Positions 9,734-20,002 of a DNA stretch of 45,801 bases are shown here, one piece after another. The DNA is from Heterostelium multicystogenum (lineage: Eukaryota > Evosea > Eumycetozoa > Acytosteliales > Acytosteliaceae): positions 1-45,801 of the forward strand of contig RCNN01000014.1 of assembly GCA_003667245.1 (NCBI GenBank), written 5' to 3'. How positions within the stretch are numbered: the first letter of the stretch is position 1; each line of letters begins with the position of its first letter. The notes under the pieces were generated by a model. It made no database searches, had not been told where the DNA came from, and worked only from the letters and a program-made list of their open reading frames with translations. Position numbers and translations under genes: made by a program.

Positions 9734-12222
9734 ATGACCGCCATGACCCGTTGTCTGGATCGTCCTGGATTCATGCCACGCTTGTCTCCCCATCATCTGT
9801 TGCGCCCGCGCCTGGCCGTGCCGCTGCTCAACGCCACGGCACGGGTGAAGTTGCTCTGCGCCCCGGCCGGCAGCGGCAAGAGTGCATTGCTCGCCGAGTG
9901 CGCGTTGCAGGCGCCTTCGCAGTGCCAGGTGTACTGGTTGCCGCTGAATGGCGTGGCCTCGGATTTGTGTCAGCGCCTGGCGCAAAGCCTTGGCCTCGAC
10001 TTTGTTGATGAGGCCACGTTGCTGCTGGCCCTGAACCGCTGGCAAGCGCCGGCCTGGTTGTTTCTCGATGACTTCTGCCGCGTGCCGGCGCCTGAACTGG
10101 ATGGGTTGCTTGACCGCATTCTGGCGGCCAGCAGCCCGGCCTTGACCTGGTGGATCGGCGCGCGGCGGCGGCCGGCCTGCAACTGGCCCCGACTGTTGCT
10201 TGATGATGAACTGTGGAATGCAGCGCTGCCGAGTTGGCGTTTGACCCCAGCGAAATCCAGCACTTGGCCGGGCCCAGCGCCGACAAGGTATTGCAGTTCA
10301 GCGCCGGCTGGTGCGCCGGAGTGCGTATCGGATTGCTTGAAGGCGACGGGCACCCGGACAAAACCTTGCTCGACTACCTGCAACACGAACTGTTCACGGG
10401 CCTGGCGCCGGAATTGGCTGAGGCCTGGCGCGTGCTCGCGCACCTGCCACGCTTCAACCCGAGCTTGTGTGACCACCTGTTCGGCTTTGGTGATGGTGGC
10501 GACTACCTGCGAGACTTGCAGACGCTGGGCGCCTTTATCGAGCCCTGGGAAGAGTCCACCGACTGGCTGCAAGTCTTCCCGCCACTGGCCCAACTGATGC
10601 GCGCCGAACCCTGGCCGGCCAGGCGCTCCTGGCACCGGCGCGCGTGCCAATGGTTTACCGCCGCCGAGGACTGGCAAGCAGCCTTTGAGCAAGCGTTGCA
10701 GGCCGAAGAGTACGAAGTGGCCGTAAGCCTGTTGCAGCATTTCAGTTTTGAAGACCTGTTCCGCCAGCAAAACGCGGTGCTGTTGTTGCGCCTGCATGAG
10801 CAGCATGGTGATGAATTGATGCTGGGCTCGGCGCAACTGGTGGGCTTGGTAACGGCGGCGTTGCTGTTTGCCGGGCGTTTTCGACCAGGCGGCGTTGTGC
10901 ATTGACCAACTGGCGCGTTTCACTCCGCAACCGACCGCGCACCTGCAGCGTTATCTGCTGGCCCGCTGGCAGGCGCAATGGGGCTGGCTGTTGCATCTGG
11001 GCGGCGAAGCCGCACGGGCCCGGGAACATTTTCTCGAAGCCCTGCAAGACTTGCCCGAGAGCGCCTGGACGTCGCGCCTGATGTGCCTGTCGGGCCTGAC
11101 CCAGCAAGCCTTGCTGCGTGGCGAGCTGGATGTGGCCCAGGCGCTGAACCGCGAGGCGTTGTGCCTGGCGCGCTCCCACGGTTCACTGCTGTTGGAGGCA
11201 TTGTTGGAGCTCGATCATGCGCAGTTGCTGGAGCAGCGCGGCGCGCCGTATCGGGCCCAGAGCCTGCTGGAAAATGTGCAGCGCATGCTGGTGCAACAGC
11301 GGCTTAAAGCCGGGCCGTTGATGGGGCGGATTTGCTTGCGACGTGGGCACCTGGCGCTGCGCCAGGGCCACGACGGCGTGGCCGCCGAATGCTTCGAATC
11401 CGGCCTGGGCATGTGCCTGCACAGCCAGGACAAACGCGTGCTCTACGGCTACCTGGGACTGGCGCTATTGGCCGCCAACAAGGGCGATTACGCCCAGGCG
11501 TTTATCCAGTTGCGCGACGCTGAACGCCTGATGCAGCAACGCCAGGTGCCCGACACCGTCTATCGCGCCGTATTGCTGTTGCTCAGCGGGCATTTCTGGC
11601 TGCAACAGGGCCGTGCCGAACTGACCCTGGAGGCGGTGACCCGGGTGCTGCGGCACTACCGTGGCCCCAAGGCGAAACAAGCACCGCCGGCCACCCTGGA
11701 GTTGATCCCCAGGCTTGAATATTTGCAGGTGCTGGCCGAAGTGAAATTGCATCGCGCCGAAGAGCCTGTCGCCCGCCTGAGTGCGTTACTGGAGGTCGCC
11801 CGTCAGCGGGGCATGCTGTGCCTGGAAGCGGAGTTGCACTTGGTGCTGGGGGAAGTGGCCTGGCAAGTCGGCGATCGCCCATTGGCCGTGCGCTCGCTGG
11901 AAGCCGGATTGAAACTGGCGGGGCGTTGCCAGGTACAGCAGGCGATTCGCGAGCTGCGCCTCAGGCAACCGGGGTTGTTGAGTGCGTTGGGCTGGAGCCG
12001 CAGGAATGCCCGGCGGCGGCGGGGGAAAATCCCCTGAGCCAGCGCGAGCTTGAGGTGCTGCAACTGATTGCCCAGGGCAATTCCAATCTGGAAATTGCCA
12101 GCCAATTGTTTATCTCGCTGCACACGGTAAAAACCCATGCGCGGAGGATTCACAGCAAATTGGGGGTGGAGCGGCGCACCCAGGCAGTGGCCAAGGCCAA
12201 GACGCTGGGCTTGATGGCTTGA
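9734..12222 (+). CDS. MalT-like LuxR-family ATP-binding regulator (frameshifted)
   Basis: Large LuxR-type regulator of the MalT/LAL class, about 830 residues. The N-terminal STAND ATPase has a Walker A motif [11 protein letters not shown] at residues 43-53 and a Walker B-like [10 protein letters not shown] long helical, TPR-like region follows ([34 protein letters not shown]). The C-terminal LuxR helix-turn-helix is [20 protein letters not shown] with [15 protein letters not shown]. Indels lie near 10220, 10880 and 12020. ATG 9734 is the first in-frame start; a second ATG (9743) is also possible. Regulators of this class respond to small metabolites and activate nearby catabolic genes. Its target is not evident; it lies between the DUF1302/1329 pair and the hmg genes. 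Confidence 0.85.
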
Positions 12223-12258
12223 AGCCATGCACTATTCGTCAAACAATGACGATCAAAT

Positions 12259-12346
12259 GTGGGAGCGGGCTTGCTCGCGAATGCGGTGTATCAGTCACTG
12301 ATGCTTTAACTGACAGACTGCATTCGCGAGCAAGCCCGCTCCCACA
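12259..12346. repeat. REPIN
   Basis: Inverted REP pair lying between the convergent LuxR-type gene and hmgR. Its spacer matches the one at 9488 in reverse orientation with only a few differences, so the two copies bracket the LuxR gene. Confidence 0.9.
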
Positions 12347-12377
12347 TTTTGTTCTGTTGTGTGCCTGATACTGAGCG

Positions 12378-13175
12378 TCAGGGCTGATAACCCATGCGCC
12401 AACTCACCGCCTGGGTCGCCGCCAGCAAATGCTTCGCCGCCGGGCCGTCTTCATCGGCATGGAACAGCGACGTCGGCCCCACCACGGTCAACACCGCCGC
12501 CACTTGCCCGACCGCGTTGAACACCGGCGCCGACAACGCGTCCACACCCGGCATCAGCAAACCATGCACAAAGTGCAAGCCGCGCTGGCGGATCTGCTCA
12601 CAGGTGGTCGCGTATTCCTGGTCATCCGCCAACGCATGGGCGACGCCCGCCTGAATCTCCCGCTCGCGCAACTCCACGGTTTCCCGCGACGGCAGGAACG
12701 CACTGAACACCAGCCCGGTGGACGAACTGAGCAACGGCAACACCGAGCCCAATTGCGTGACCACCGTCACCGCGCGCACCGCCGGCTCGATATGCACCAC
12801 CGTCGCGCCCTGGTTACCCCAGACGGCCAGGAAGCAGGTTTCATTCAACTCATCCCGCAGTTCCGCCAGGGGCAGGGCGGCGACTTTCAGCACGTCCATG
12901 CTGCCCAGCGCGGCCAGCCCCACGCGCAAGGCTTCGCGGCCCAGGCCGTAATGGTTGGTGGCGGTGTTCTGTTCGGCAAAACCCGAGGCAATCAGCGCCT
13001 GCAAATAGCGGTGGACCTTGCTCGCCGGCATTTGCACGTGCTCGGCCAGGCGCGACAACGAGGTGGCCGGCGACAGTTCAGCCAGGGCCTTGAGGATGTC
13101 GGTGCCCACTTCAGCCGAGCGGACTTTCTGTTTACCGGTGTCGCGGGGGGCGGGCGGCTTTTCCATGGAAGGCAT
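12378..13175 (-). CDS. hmgR: HmgR, IclR-family repressor of homogentisate catabolism
   Basis: IclR-family regulator, 265 residues and intact. The N-terminal winged helix reads TDILKALAELSPATSLSRLA followed by MPASKVHRYLQALIASGFAE. The C-terminal IclR effector domain follows (CFLAVWGNQGATVVHIEPA, LPLLSSSTGLVFSAFLP, GLHFVHGLLMPGVDALSAPV). It is divergent from hmgA. In P. putida HmgR represses hmgABC and is released by homogentisate, so the same role is inferred here from identity of context and family. The start at 13175 (MPSMEK) leaves 110 bp to hmgA, which contains two inverted repeats suited to its binding. A later in-frame Met at residue 4 is the only close alternative. Confidence 0.9.
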   Translation of the reverse strand: MPSMEKPPAPRDTGKQKVRSAEVGTDILKALAELSPATSLSRLAEHVQMPASKVHRYLQALIASGFAEQNTATNHYGLGREALRVGLAALGSMDVLKVAALPLAELRDELNETCFLAVWGNQGATVVHIEPAVRAVTVVTQLGSVLPLLSSSTGLVFSAFLPSRETVELREREIQAGVAHALADDQEYATTCEQIRQRGLHFVHGLLMPGVDALSAPVFNAVGQVAAVLTVVGPTSLFHADEDGPAAKHLLAATQAVSWRMGYQP

Positions 13176-13207
13176 GAATCCGAAAGACGAATGGGCGTCT
13201 TTATAGC

Positions 13208-13244
13208 TTGACGGTCAACAGGTATCAAATTACGTTATGCGTAA
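13208..13244. promoter_or_regulatory. Candidate HmgR operator in the hmgR-hmgA intergenic region
   Basis: Two perfect inverted repeats lie in the 110-bp divergent region: TTGAC-N-GTCAA (13208-13218) and TTACG-N5-CGTAA (13230-13244). HmgR of P. putida is known to bind a palindrome in the hmg promoter. Which of these two, if either, is the site is inference. Confidence 0.5.
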
Positions 13245-13285
13245 CTGGATTACGATAAAAACAACTTCCGCTCAGAGGACGATCC

Positions 13286-14569
13286 ATGACCCTCGAATAC
13301 CAATCGGGTTTTGGCAATGAATTTGCCACTGAAGCCTTGCCCGGTGCATTGCCCGTCGGCCAGAACGCCCCGCAGAAAGCGCCCTACGGGCTGTACACCG
13401 AACTCTTTTCCGGCACCGCCTTCACCATGGCCCGCAGCGAAGCCCGGCGCACCTGGTTGTACCGCATCCAGCCGTCGGCCAATCACCCGGCGTTCGTCAA
13501 GCTGGAACGGCAATTGGCCGGTGGACCGCTGGGCGCTGTGACGCCCAACCGCCTGCGCTGGAACCCGCTGGATATTCCGGGTGAGCCGACAGATTTCGTC
13601 GATGGCCTTGTAGGCATGGTCGCCAATTCCGGATCGGAAAAACCCTCGGGCATCAGCATCTACAACTACCGCGCCAACCGTTCGATGGACCGCGTGTTCT
13701 TCAACGCGGACGGCGAACTGTTGGTCGTTCCCGAACAGGGCCGCCTGCGCATTGCGACCGAACTGGGTGTGCTGGAAGTCGAGCCACTGGAAATCGTCGT
13801 GCTGCCCCGGGGCCTGAAATTCCGCGTCGAACTGCTGGATGCCCAGGCCCGCGGTTACGTCGCCGAGAACCATGGCGCGCCACTGCGCCTGCCGGACCTT
13901 GGTCCTATCGGCAGCAACGGCCTGGCCAACCCACGGGATTTCCTCACGCCCGTCGCCCATTACGAAGACCTCAAGCAACCGACCACGCTGGTGCAGAAAT
14001 TCCTCGGTGAACTGTGGGGCTGCCAGCTCGACCATTCGCCGCTGAACGTGGTGGCGTGGCACGGCAACAACGTGCCGTACAAATACGACCTGCGTCGTTT
14101 CAACACCATCGGCACCGTGAGCTTCGATCACCCGGACCCGTCGATCTTCACCGTATTGACCTCGCCCACCAGCGTGCACGGCCTGGCCAACCTCGACTTC
14201 GTGATCTTCCCGCCCCGCTGGATGGTCGCCGAAAACACCTTCCGGCCACCGTGGTTCCACCGCAACCTGATGAACGAATACATGGGCCTGATCCAGGGTG
14301 CCTACGACGCCAAGGCTGAAGGCTTCGTGCCCGGCGGCGCGTCGTTGCACAGCTGCATGAGCGCCCACGGCCCGGATGGCGAGACCTGCACCAAAGCCAT
14401 CAACGCGACGCTTGAGCCCCACAAGATTGATAACACCATGGCGTTCATGTTCGAGACCAGCCAGGTGCTGCGTCCTACACAGTTCGCGCTGGAATGCCCG
14501 CAGCTGCAACCTTCCTACGACGCTTGCTGGGCCTCGCTCCCTGCAACCTTCAACCCGAATCGGAGATAA
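13286..14569 (+). CDS. hmgA: Homogentisate 1,2-dioxygenase
   Basis: Iron(II)-dependent ring-cleaving dioxygenase that converts homogentisate to 4-maleylacetoacetate, the key step of tyrosine and phenylalanine breakdown. It has 427 residues, intact, with the family opening [16 protein letters not shown]. The metal ligands fall at the expected places: His325 and Glu331 in [12 protein letters not shown], and His361 in CMSAHGPDG. The closing [15 protein letters not shown] is also typical. It is the first gene of hmgA-fahA-maiA, four bases before fahA. Start ATG 13286 is preceded by AGAGGAC. Loss of this enzyme causes brown pyomelanin in Pseudomonas. Confidence 0.97.
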   Translation: MTLEYQSGFGNEFATEALPGALPVGQNAPQKAPYGLYTELFSGTAFTMARSEARRTWLYRIQPSANHPAFVKLERQLAGGPLGAVTPNRLRWNPLDIPGEPTDFVDGLVGMVANSGSEKPSGISIYNYRANRSMDRVFFNADGELLVVPEQGRLRIATELGVLEVEPLEIVVLPRGLKFRVELLDAQARGYVAENHGAPLRLPDLGPIGSNGLANPRDFLTPVAHYEDLKQPTTLVQKFLGELWGCQLDHSPLNVVAWHGNNVPYKYDLRRFNTIGTVSFDHPDPSIFTVLTSPTSVHGLANLDFVIFPPRWMVAENTFRPPWFHRNLMNEYMGLIQGAYDAKAEGFVPGGASLHSCMSAHGPDGETCTKAINATLEPHKIDNTMAFMFETSQVLRPTQFALECPQLQPSYDACWASLPATFNPNRR

Positions 14570-14572
14570 CCC

Positions 14573-15861
14573 ATGACTCAGCCTAATCTCACCCGCAGTT
14601 GGGTGGTTTCCGCCAACGGTCACCGGGATTTCCCGCTGCAAAACCTGCCGTTGGGTGTGTTCAGCGTTGACGGCGCTACGCCGCGCAGTGGCGTGGCGAT
14701 TGGCGACCATGTTTTCGATCTGCAGGCCGCGTTGGAGTTTTTTGACGGCGAAGCCCGCCGTGCCGTTGAAGCCACCGCTGGCGGCCAACTGAACGCGTTT
14801 TTTCGAGCTGGGTCGCGGCTCGCGTGTGGCCCTGCGTGAACGCCTGCTGGAGCTGCTGGCGGAAGGCAGCGACCTGCAAGGCAAACTGCAATCAGCGCTG
14901 CACCCGGCTGCCGATTGCCAGATGCACCTGCCGGCCAAAATCAATGATTACACCGACTTCTACGTCGGCATCGAGCACGCACAAAACGTCGGCAAACTGT
15001 TCCGTCCCGATAACCCGCTGCTGCCCAACTACAAATATGTGCCGATCGGTTATCACGGCCGTGCGTCGACCATTCGCCCATCGGGCACCGACGTGCGCCG
15101 CCCTAAAGGCCAGACGCTGCCAGCCGGTCAAACCGAGCCGACCTTCGGCCCCTGCGCACGCCTGGACTACGAGCTGGAGCTGGGCATCTGGATCGGCCAG
15201 GGCAATGCCATGGGCGACTCGATTGCCATCGGCGACGCGGCTGATCACATCGCCGGTTTCTGCCTGCTCAACGACTGGTCGGCGCGGGATATCCAGGCCT
15301 GGGAATACCAGCCGCTGGGCCCGTTCCTGTCGAAGAGTTTCATCACCAGCATTTCGCCATGGGTGGTGACGGCTGAAGCCCTGGAACCGTTCCGCAAGGC
15401 ACAGCCGGCGCGCCCTGAAGGCGACCCGCAACCACTGCCATACTTGCTGGACAAGCGCGACCAGGCTGCCGGTGGTTTTGATATCGAACTGGAAGTGCTG
15501 CTGACCACCGCCTCGATGCGCGAGCAGAACCTGCCGGCCCATCGCCTGACCCTGAGCAATACCCAACACATGTACTGGACCGCCGCGCAGATGGTTGCGC
15601 ACCACAGCGTCAATGGCTGCCAGTTGCAGGCGGGTGACCTGTTTGGTTCGGGCACCTTGTCGGGGCCTGAAGCCGGACAATTCGGCAGCCTGCTGGAAAT
15701 CACCGAGGGCGGTAAAAAGCCGATCGAACTGGCCTCCGGCGAAGTGCGTAAGTTCCTCGAAGACGGCGACGAAAATCATCCTGCGTGCCCGCTGCACCCG
15801 CGACGGGTTTGCCTCCATCGGCTTCGGCGAATGCCGGGGTACCGTGGTCGCGGCGCGCTGA
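14573..15861 (+). CDS. fahA: Fumarylacetoacetase (frameshifted)
   Basis: Hydrolyses 4-fumarylacetoacetate to fumarate and acetoacetate. About 430 residues. The N-terminal SH3-like domain (MTQPNLTRSWVVSANGH, LPLGVFSV) is in one frame up to about 14803, where an extra T in CGTTTTTTCG shifts to the catalytic FAH domain. That domain shows the active-site stretches KINDYTDFYVGIEHAQNVG, YKYVPIGYHGRAS, RLDYELELGIWIG and CLLNDWSARDIQAWEYQ. A second shift near 15770 precedes the final GFASIGFGECRGTVV to TGA 15859-15861. Both ends match the family, so it is probably functional. It lies between hmgA and maiA in one operon. Confidence 0.93.
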
Positions 15862-15873
15862 GAGGGCAGGGCC

Positions 15874-16509
15874 ATGGAACTCTATACCTACTACCGCTCC
15901 ACTTCGTCCTACCGGGTGCGGATCGCGCTGGCCCTCAAGGGCCTGGACTTCACCGCCGTGCCGGTCAACCTGCTGGTGCCCAAGGGCGGCGCCAACCATC
16001 AGCCGGAGTACCTGGCGATCAACCCGCAGGGGCGTGTGCCGGCCTTGCGCACTGATGATGGTGATGTGTTAATTCAGTCACCGGCGATCATCGAGTACCT
16101 GGAGGAACGTTATCCACAGGTGCCGTTGCTCTCCAGGGATTTGGCGACCCGCGCCCATGAGCGCGCGGTGGCGTCGATCATCGGTTGCGACATTCATCCG
16201 CTGCACAACTCCAGTACCCAGAACCTGCTCAAGCAATGGGGGCACGATGAAGCGCAGGTGCTGGAGTGGATCGGGCACTGGATCAGCCAGGGCCTGGCGG
16301 CGGTTGAGCAGTTGATTGGTGATCAGGGTTACTGCTTTGGCGAGCAGCCGGGGATGGCGGATACGTTCTTGATTCCTCAGTTGTATGCGGCCGAGCGGTT
16401 CAAGGTGTCGCTGGCGGCATACCCGCGCATTCAGCGGGTGGCGGGGTTGGCGGCGCAGCATCCGGCGTTCATGGCGGCTCATCCCGCCAACCAACCGGAT
16501 ACCCCATAA
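15874..16509 (+). CDS. maiA: Maleylacetoacetate isomerase
   Basis: Zeta-class glutathione S-transferase that isomerises 4-maleylacetoacetate to 4-fumarylacetoacetate using glutathione. It has 211 residues, intact. The thioredoxin-like N-terminal domain starts MELYTYYRSTSSYRVRIALA, with the glutathione-activating Ser-rich loop STSSYRVR; it also has NPQGRVPAL and QSPAIIEYLEERYP for glutathione binding. The all-helical C-terminal domain has CDIHPLHNSS and GMADTFLIPQLY. It starts 12 bases after fahA behind AGAGGGCAGG and completes the operon. A REPIN follows. Confidence 0.95.
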   Translation: MELYTYYRSTSSYRVRIALALKGLDFTAVPVNLLVPKGGANHQPEYLAINPQGRVPALRTDDGDVLIQSPAIIEYLEERYPQVPLLSRDLATRAHERAVASIIGCDIHPLHNSSTQNLLKQWGHDEAQVLEWIGHWISQGLAAVEQLIGDQGYCFGEQPGMADTFLIPQLYAAERFKVSLAAYPRIQRVAGLAAQHPAFMAAHPANQPDTP

Positions 16510-16534
16510 ATCTCCAGGCTCACACCGGCCAAAT

Positions 16535-16623
16535 GTGGGAGCGGGCTTGCTCGCGAATACGGTGTATCAGTCAGCAGATGTATTGACTGGCATACCGCTT
16601 TCGCGAGCAAGCCCGCTCCCACA
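16535..16623. repeat. REPIN
   Basis: Inverted REP pair, GTGGGAGCGGGCTTGCTCGC type, between maiA and the transporter gene. It may separate the hmg operon transcript from the transporter. Confidence 0.9.
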
Positions 16624-16675
16624 TGTAATCTTCAGCGTGTCCAAAATATATAAAAAACAATACAGGTCCCTTGCG

Positions 16676-18060
16676 ATGCACAATCAGATTGCCAGCTTTC
16701 GTGCGGCACTCGACGCCCGTCCGGTGTCGCGCTATCAGTGGTTGATTCTCCTGTTGCTGGCACTGTTGCTGGTCACCGACGGCTACGACGCCCAGGTCCT
16801 GGGCTACGTAGTACCGGCGCTGGCCAAGGACTGGGGCCTGGAAAAAGCCGCGTTCGGCCCGGTGTTCAGCGCCAACCTGCTGGGGCTGACGCTGGGCTCC
16901 CTGGCCGTCACGCCGCTGGCGGATCGCTTCGGGGTGCGGCGCATCCTGCTGTGCTGTGTGTTGATCTACGCCAGCCTCACGGTGCTGATGGTGTTCGCCA
17001 ACTCTCTCAATACCTTGATGGCCGCCCGCTTTATCTGCGGCATCGGCATGGGCGGTGCAATGCCCAGCGCCATGGCCTTGATGTCGGAATACTCACCACC
17101 CCGCCTGCGAACATTGATGGTGACGCTCGCCGCCTGTGGCTTCTCTTTCGGCGGTGCGGCCGGTGGTTTTGTCGCGGCCGGGTTTATCGACAGCTTCGGC
17201 TGGCAGGCGGTGTTCCTCGCCGGTGTGTGACACCATTGCTGTTGTTTCCGTTTCTTGCCTGGATGTTGCCCGAATCCCTGCCACGCCTGCTGCGTGATGC
17301 ACCGCCGTATGCGCGCCTGCAAAAAGTCACCGCGCGAATGCTGCCAGGCTGGCAACCGCCGCCAGCGAGCGAGGCGGAAAACCGCCAGGAGCAAGGCAGC
17401 AAACTGACGGTGGTGGAGCTGTTCCGCCATGGCTACGCGCGCCCGACATTACTGCTGTGGGCGACGTTCTTTGTCAGCCTGATCCTGCTGTATTTCATGA
17501 TCAGCTGGCTGCCTTCGCTGTTGCTGGAAAGCGGTTTGGGCCTGAACGAAGCCAATCTGGTGACCTCGATGTTCCTGTTCGCCGGGACCTTGGGCGCCAT
17601 CGGCATGGCCTGGTTTGCCGACCGGCTCAAAAGCAAAGTGCGCCTACTGTCCGGCGTGCTGGCAGCGGCTGCGGTGTGCACCATCCTGCTGGGGCTGAAT
17701 CACGACAATCCGCGCTATCTGGTGGCCTGCGTGTTTGCGGCGGGCTTCTGCATCATCGGCGGTCAACTGACCCTGAACGCGTTCGCCAGTAACTTCTACC
17801 CGGCTCACGTGCGGGCCACCGGTACAGGCTGGGCACTGGGTGTCGGGCGGTTCGGGTCGATCCTGGGGCCGCTGTTCGGCAGCCTGCTGCTGGCGATGCA
17901 CATACCGGTGCAGCAGATTTTCTTCTTCTGCGCGATTCCGGCGGTGATAGCGGCGTTGTTGATTATCCAGGTGCGCTCGCCAGTCAATGCACCACAGAGT
18001 TCGGCGGCAAATGGCCCAGCCGTTCGGTCAGGCGTAGACGCTGGATCGGGTCTTCGCTGA
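16676..18060 (+). CDS. MFS transporter, aromatic acid:H+ symporter type (frameshifted)
   Basis: Major facilitator superfamily transporter resembling PcaK/BenK (aromatic acid:H+ symporters). It has about 460 residues with twelve predicted membrane segments. The hallmark of the branch, LLVTDGYDAQVLGYVVPALA in segment 1, is present. So is the loop 2-3 motif PLADRFGVRRILL, as well as RFICGIGMGGAMPSAMALMS and, in the second half, YPAHVRATGTGWALGVGRFG. One indel near 17225 splits the halves. Start ATG 16676. The last 25 or so codons (to 18060) overlap the convergent SirB1-like gene, so the true end may be earlier. Its position suggests uptake of an aromatic acid that feeds homogentisate. Confidence 0.85.
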
Positions 18061-18786
18061 GCATCAACGCGTGTTCCAGGTCAAAACGCTCGGCGTTCGG
18101 GCAATCCAGGCGCTGATACAAACTGGCCCGGCCAGGTAATCGGCGGCGCTGGCATTGCCCAGCTCCAGCACGCGTTCGGCATCCACCAGAGCGGCCAGGT
18201 GGTCGTCGTTGGACAGGTGCAACTGGCGCAGATTACGCGACAGCCGTTGCAGGATCGATCGCGGCTCGGCGGTGTGCAGGTGGTCGGCCTGCAACTTGAG
18301 ATTGGGCCCGTACTGGCGGGTCAGCAGGTCGCGGCAATCGTTGGGGTACAGGCGTCGGCCGCCGCAGGGGTCGAGCAGGTGATCGGCGCCCGGCACCCGC
18401 AACAGGAAGTGCCCCGGGAAGTTGACGCCCACCAGCGGAATGTCCAGGCGCCGCGCCAGCTCCAGGGCAATCAGCCCGAGAGCCAGCGGCTGCCCGCGTT
18501 TACGCTTCAACACCTTGTCCAGCAGCGCGGCGGCGGGGCGCAGCGGGTGTGGTCATCCTGGGCGAACCCCAGGTCGTTCATGCGCCGCAGCAACGGTTGT
18601 CCGAGTTCATCCGCCGGCAGCATCGGCATGCTGAGGCTGACCAATTGCTGCAATACCTTGAAGTCCTGCAGGATGGCCAAGGGGTCCACCGCCGGGTCGT
18701 GCTCGGCCGCCAATCCACAGCGCGGCTTCAAACAGCGCGGGCGGTGACCGTTCCAGGCAGGCAAAAAAGGCGTCGAGGGGCTTCAT
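17984..18786 (-). CDS. SirB1/transglutaminase-like family protein (frameshifted)
   Basis: SirB1-family protein (transglutaminase-like core followed by tetratricopeptide-like helices), about 267 residues. It runs from ATG at 18786 (MKPLDAFFACLERSPPALFE) to a stop at 17984-17986. The central motif RKRGQPLALGLIALELARRL and GVNFPGHFLLRV matches the family. The ending EDPIQRLRLTERLGHLPPN is in another frame, and other indels lie near 18730, 18545 and 18130. Proteins of this family are common in gamma-proteobacteria and often poorly defined; I assign no reaction. It overlaps the 3' end of the transporter by about 77 bases in the convergent direction. Confidence 0.8.
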
Positions 18787-18972
18787 TGGGTTCTCCGGCG
18801 GATGTCTCGTTTTAGCCTTGCTGTGAACTTTCGTCCAGTGCCTTAAGACAGGTCCTACCTGTTTATGTCGCAAACCCTTTAAAACCGGTGGTCTTATTCC
18901 TGCGCGCTTCAGCAGGGTTTCGCTGGCAGTCCTATACTTGGCGCCTACCAGAAGTGATTCGGGAGCTTGACG

Positions 18973-19996
18973 ATGTTTTGCGCTCATGCACAGCACCCGC
19001 CTTGAATCGCTGCACCTGAGCGTTGACCCGGCCACCGGGTTGAAGGCGGTCATTGCCATCCACAAACAGCCGCCTGGGTCCCGCCCTTGGAGGCTGCCGC
19101 TACCTCTCTTACCCCGACGATGAAAGTGCCGTGGCGGATGCCGCGCGCCTGGCCCAGGGCATGAGCTACAAGGCCGCGCTGGCCGGTTTGCCGGTGGGTG
19201 GCGGCAATGCGGTGATCATCCGCCCCGCCCATGTGGAAAGCCGCGCGGCATTGTTTTGAAGCCTTCGGCCGCTGCATCGAGCAGTTGGATGGCCGCTACA
19301 TCACCGCCATCGACAGCGGCACCTCGGTGGCCGACATGGATTGCATCGCCCAGCAGACCCGCTATGTCACCAGCACCACGGCGGCCGGCGATCCCTCGCC
19401 CCACGCGGCGATGGGCGTGTTCGCCGGCATCCGCACCACCGCGATGGCTCGCCTGGGCAGCGATAACCTGGAAGGTCTGCGCGTGGCGATTCCAGGGCCT
19501 GGGCAACGTCGGTTATGCCCTCGCCGAGCAGCTGCACGCCGCCGGGGCTGAATTGCTGGTGAGCGACATCGACCACGGCAAGGTGCAACTGGCCATGGAA
19601 CAACTGGGTGCGCACCCGATTGCCAACGAAGCCTTGCTCAGCACCCCATGCGATATCCTTGCGCCCTGTGGTGTGGGCGCGGTGTTCAACCGCTACACGG
19701 TCGCGCAGTTGCGATGCGCAGCGGTGGCCGGCTCCGCCAGTGCGCAACTGACCAACCTGCAAGTCGCCGATCAGTTGGAAGGCCGTGGGATTCTTTACGC
19801 GCCGGACTACGTGATCAACTCCGGTGGGCTGATCTACGTGGCCCTCAAGCACGGCGGCGCGGAGCTGGAAACCATCACCGCGCACCTGTCGAACATCGGC
19901 ACGCGCCTGACCGAGATCTTCGCCCATGCCCAGGCTGAAAAACGCTCACCCGCGCGGGTAGCGGATGAGCTGGCGGAGCGCTTGCTGTACCGCTGA
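18973..19996 (+). CDS. Glu/Leu/Phe/Val dehydrogenase family protein (frameshifted)
   Basis: NAD-dependent amino acid dehydrogenase of the Glu/Leu/Phe/Val family, about 340 residues, most like leucine dehydrogenases. ATG 18973 with GGGAG upstream gives [15 protein letters not shown] after one extra T in the TTTT run is allowed for. The amino-acid-binding site reads [20 protein letters not shown] with the catalytic lysine, followed by [19 protein letters not shown]. The Rossmann motif ([13 protein letters not shown], read across a shift near 19497) and [15 protein letters not shown] complete it. Other indels lie near 19080 and 19255. It would deaminate a branched or aromatic amino acid to its 2-oxo acid. 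The substrate is unproved. Confidence 0.88.
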
Positions 19997-20002
19997 GGCG
20001 GG

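Noticed and set aside
13250..14944. A 564-codon leftward ORF covering hmgA and the start of fahA
   Set aside because: It is antisense to the clearly real hmgA and arises from the GC-rich codon bias; its translation shows no domain.
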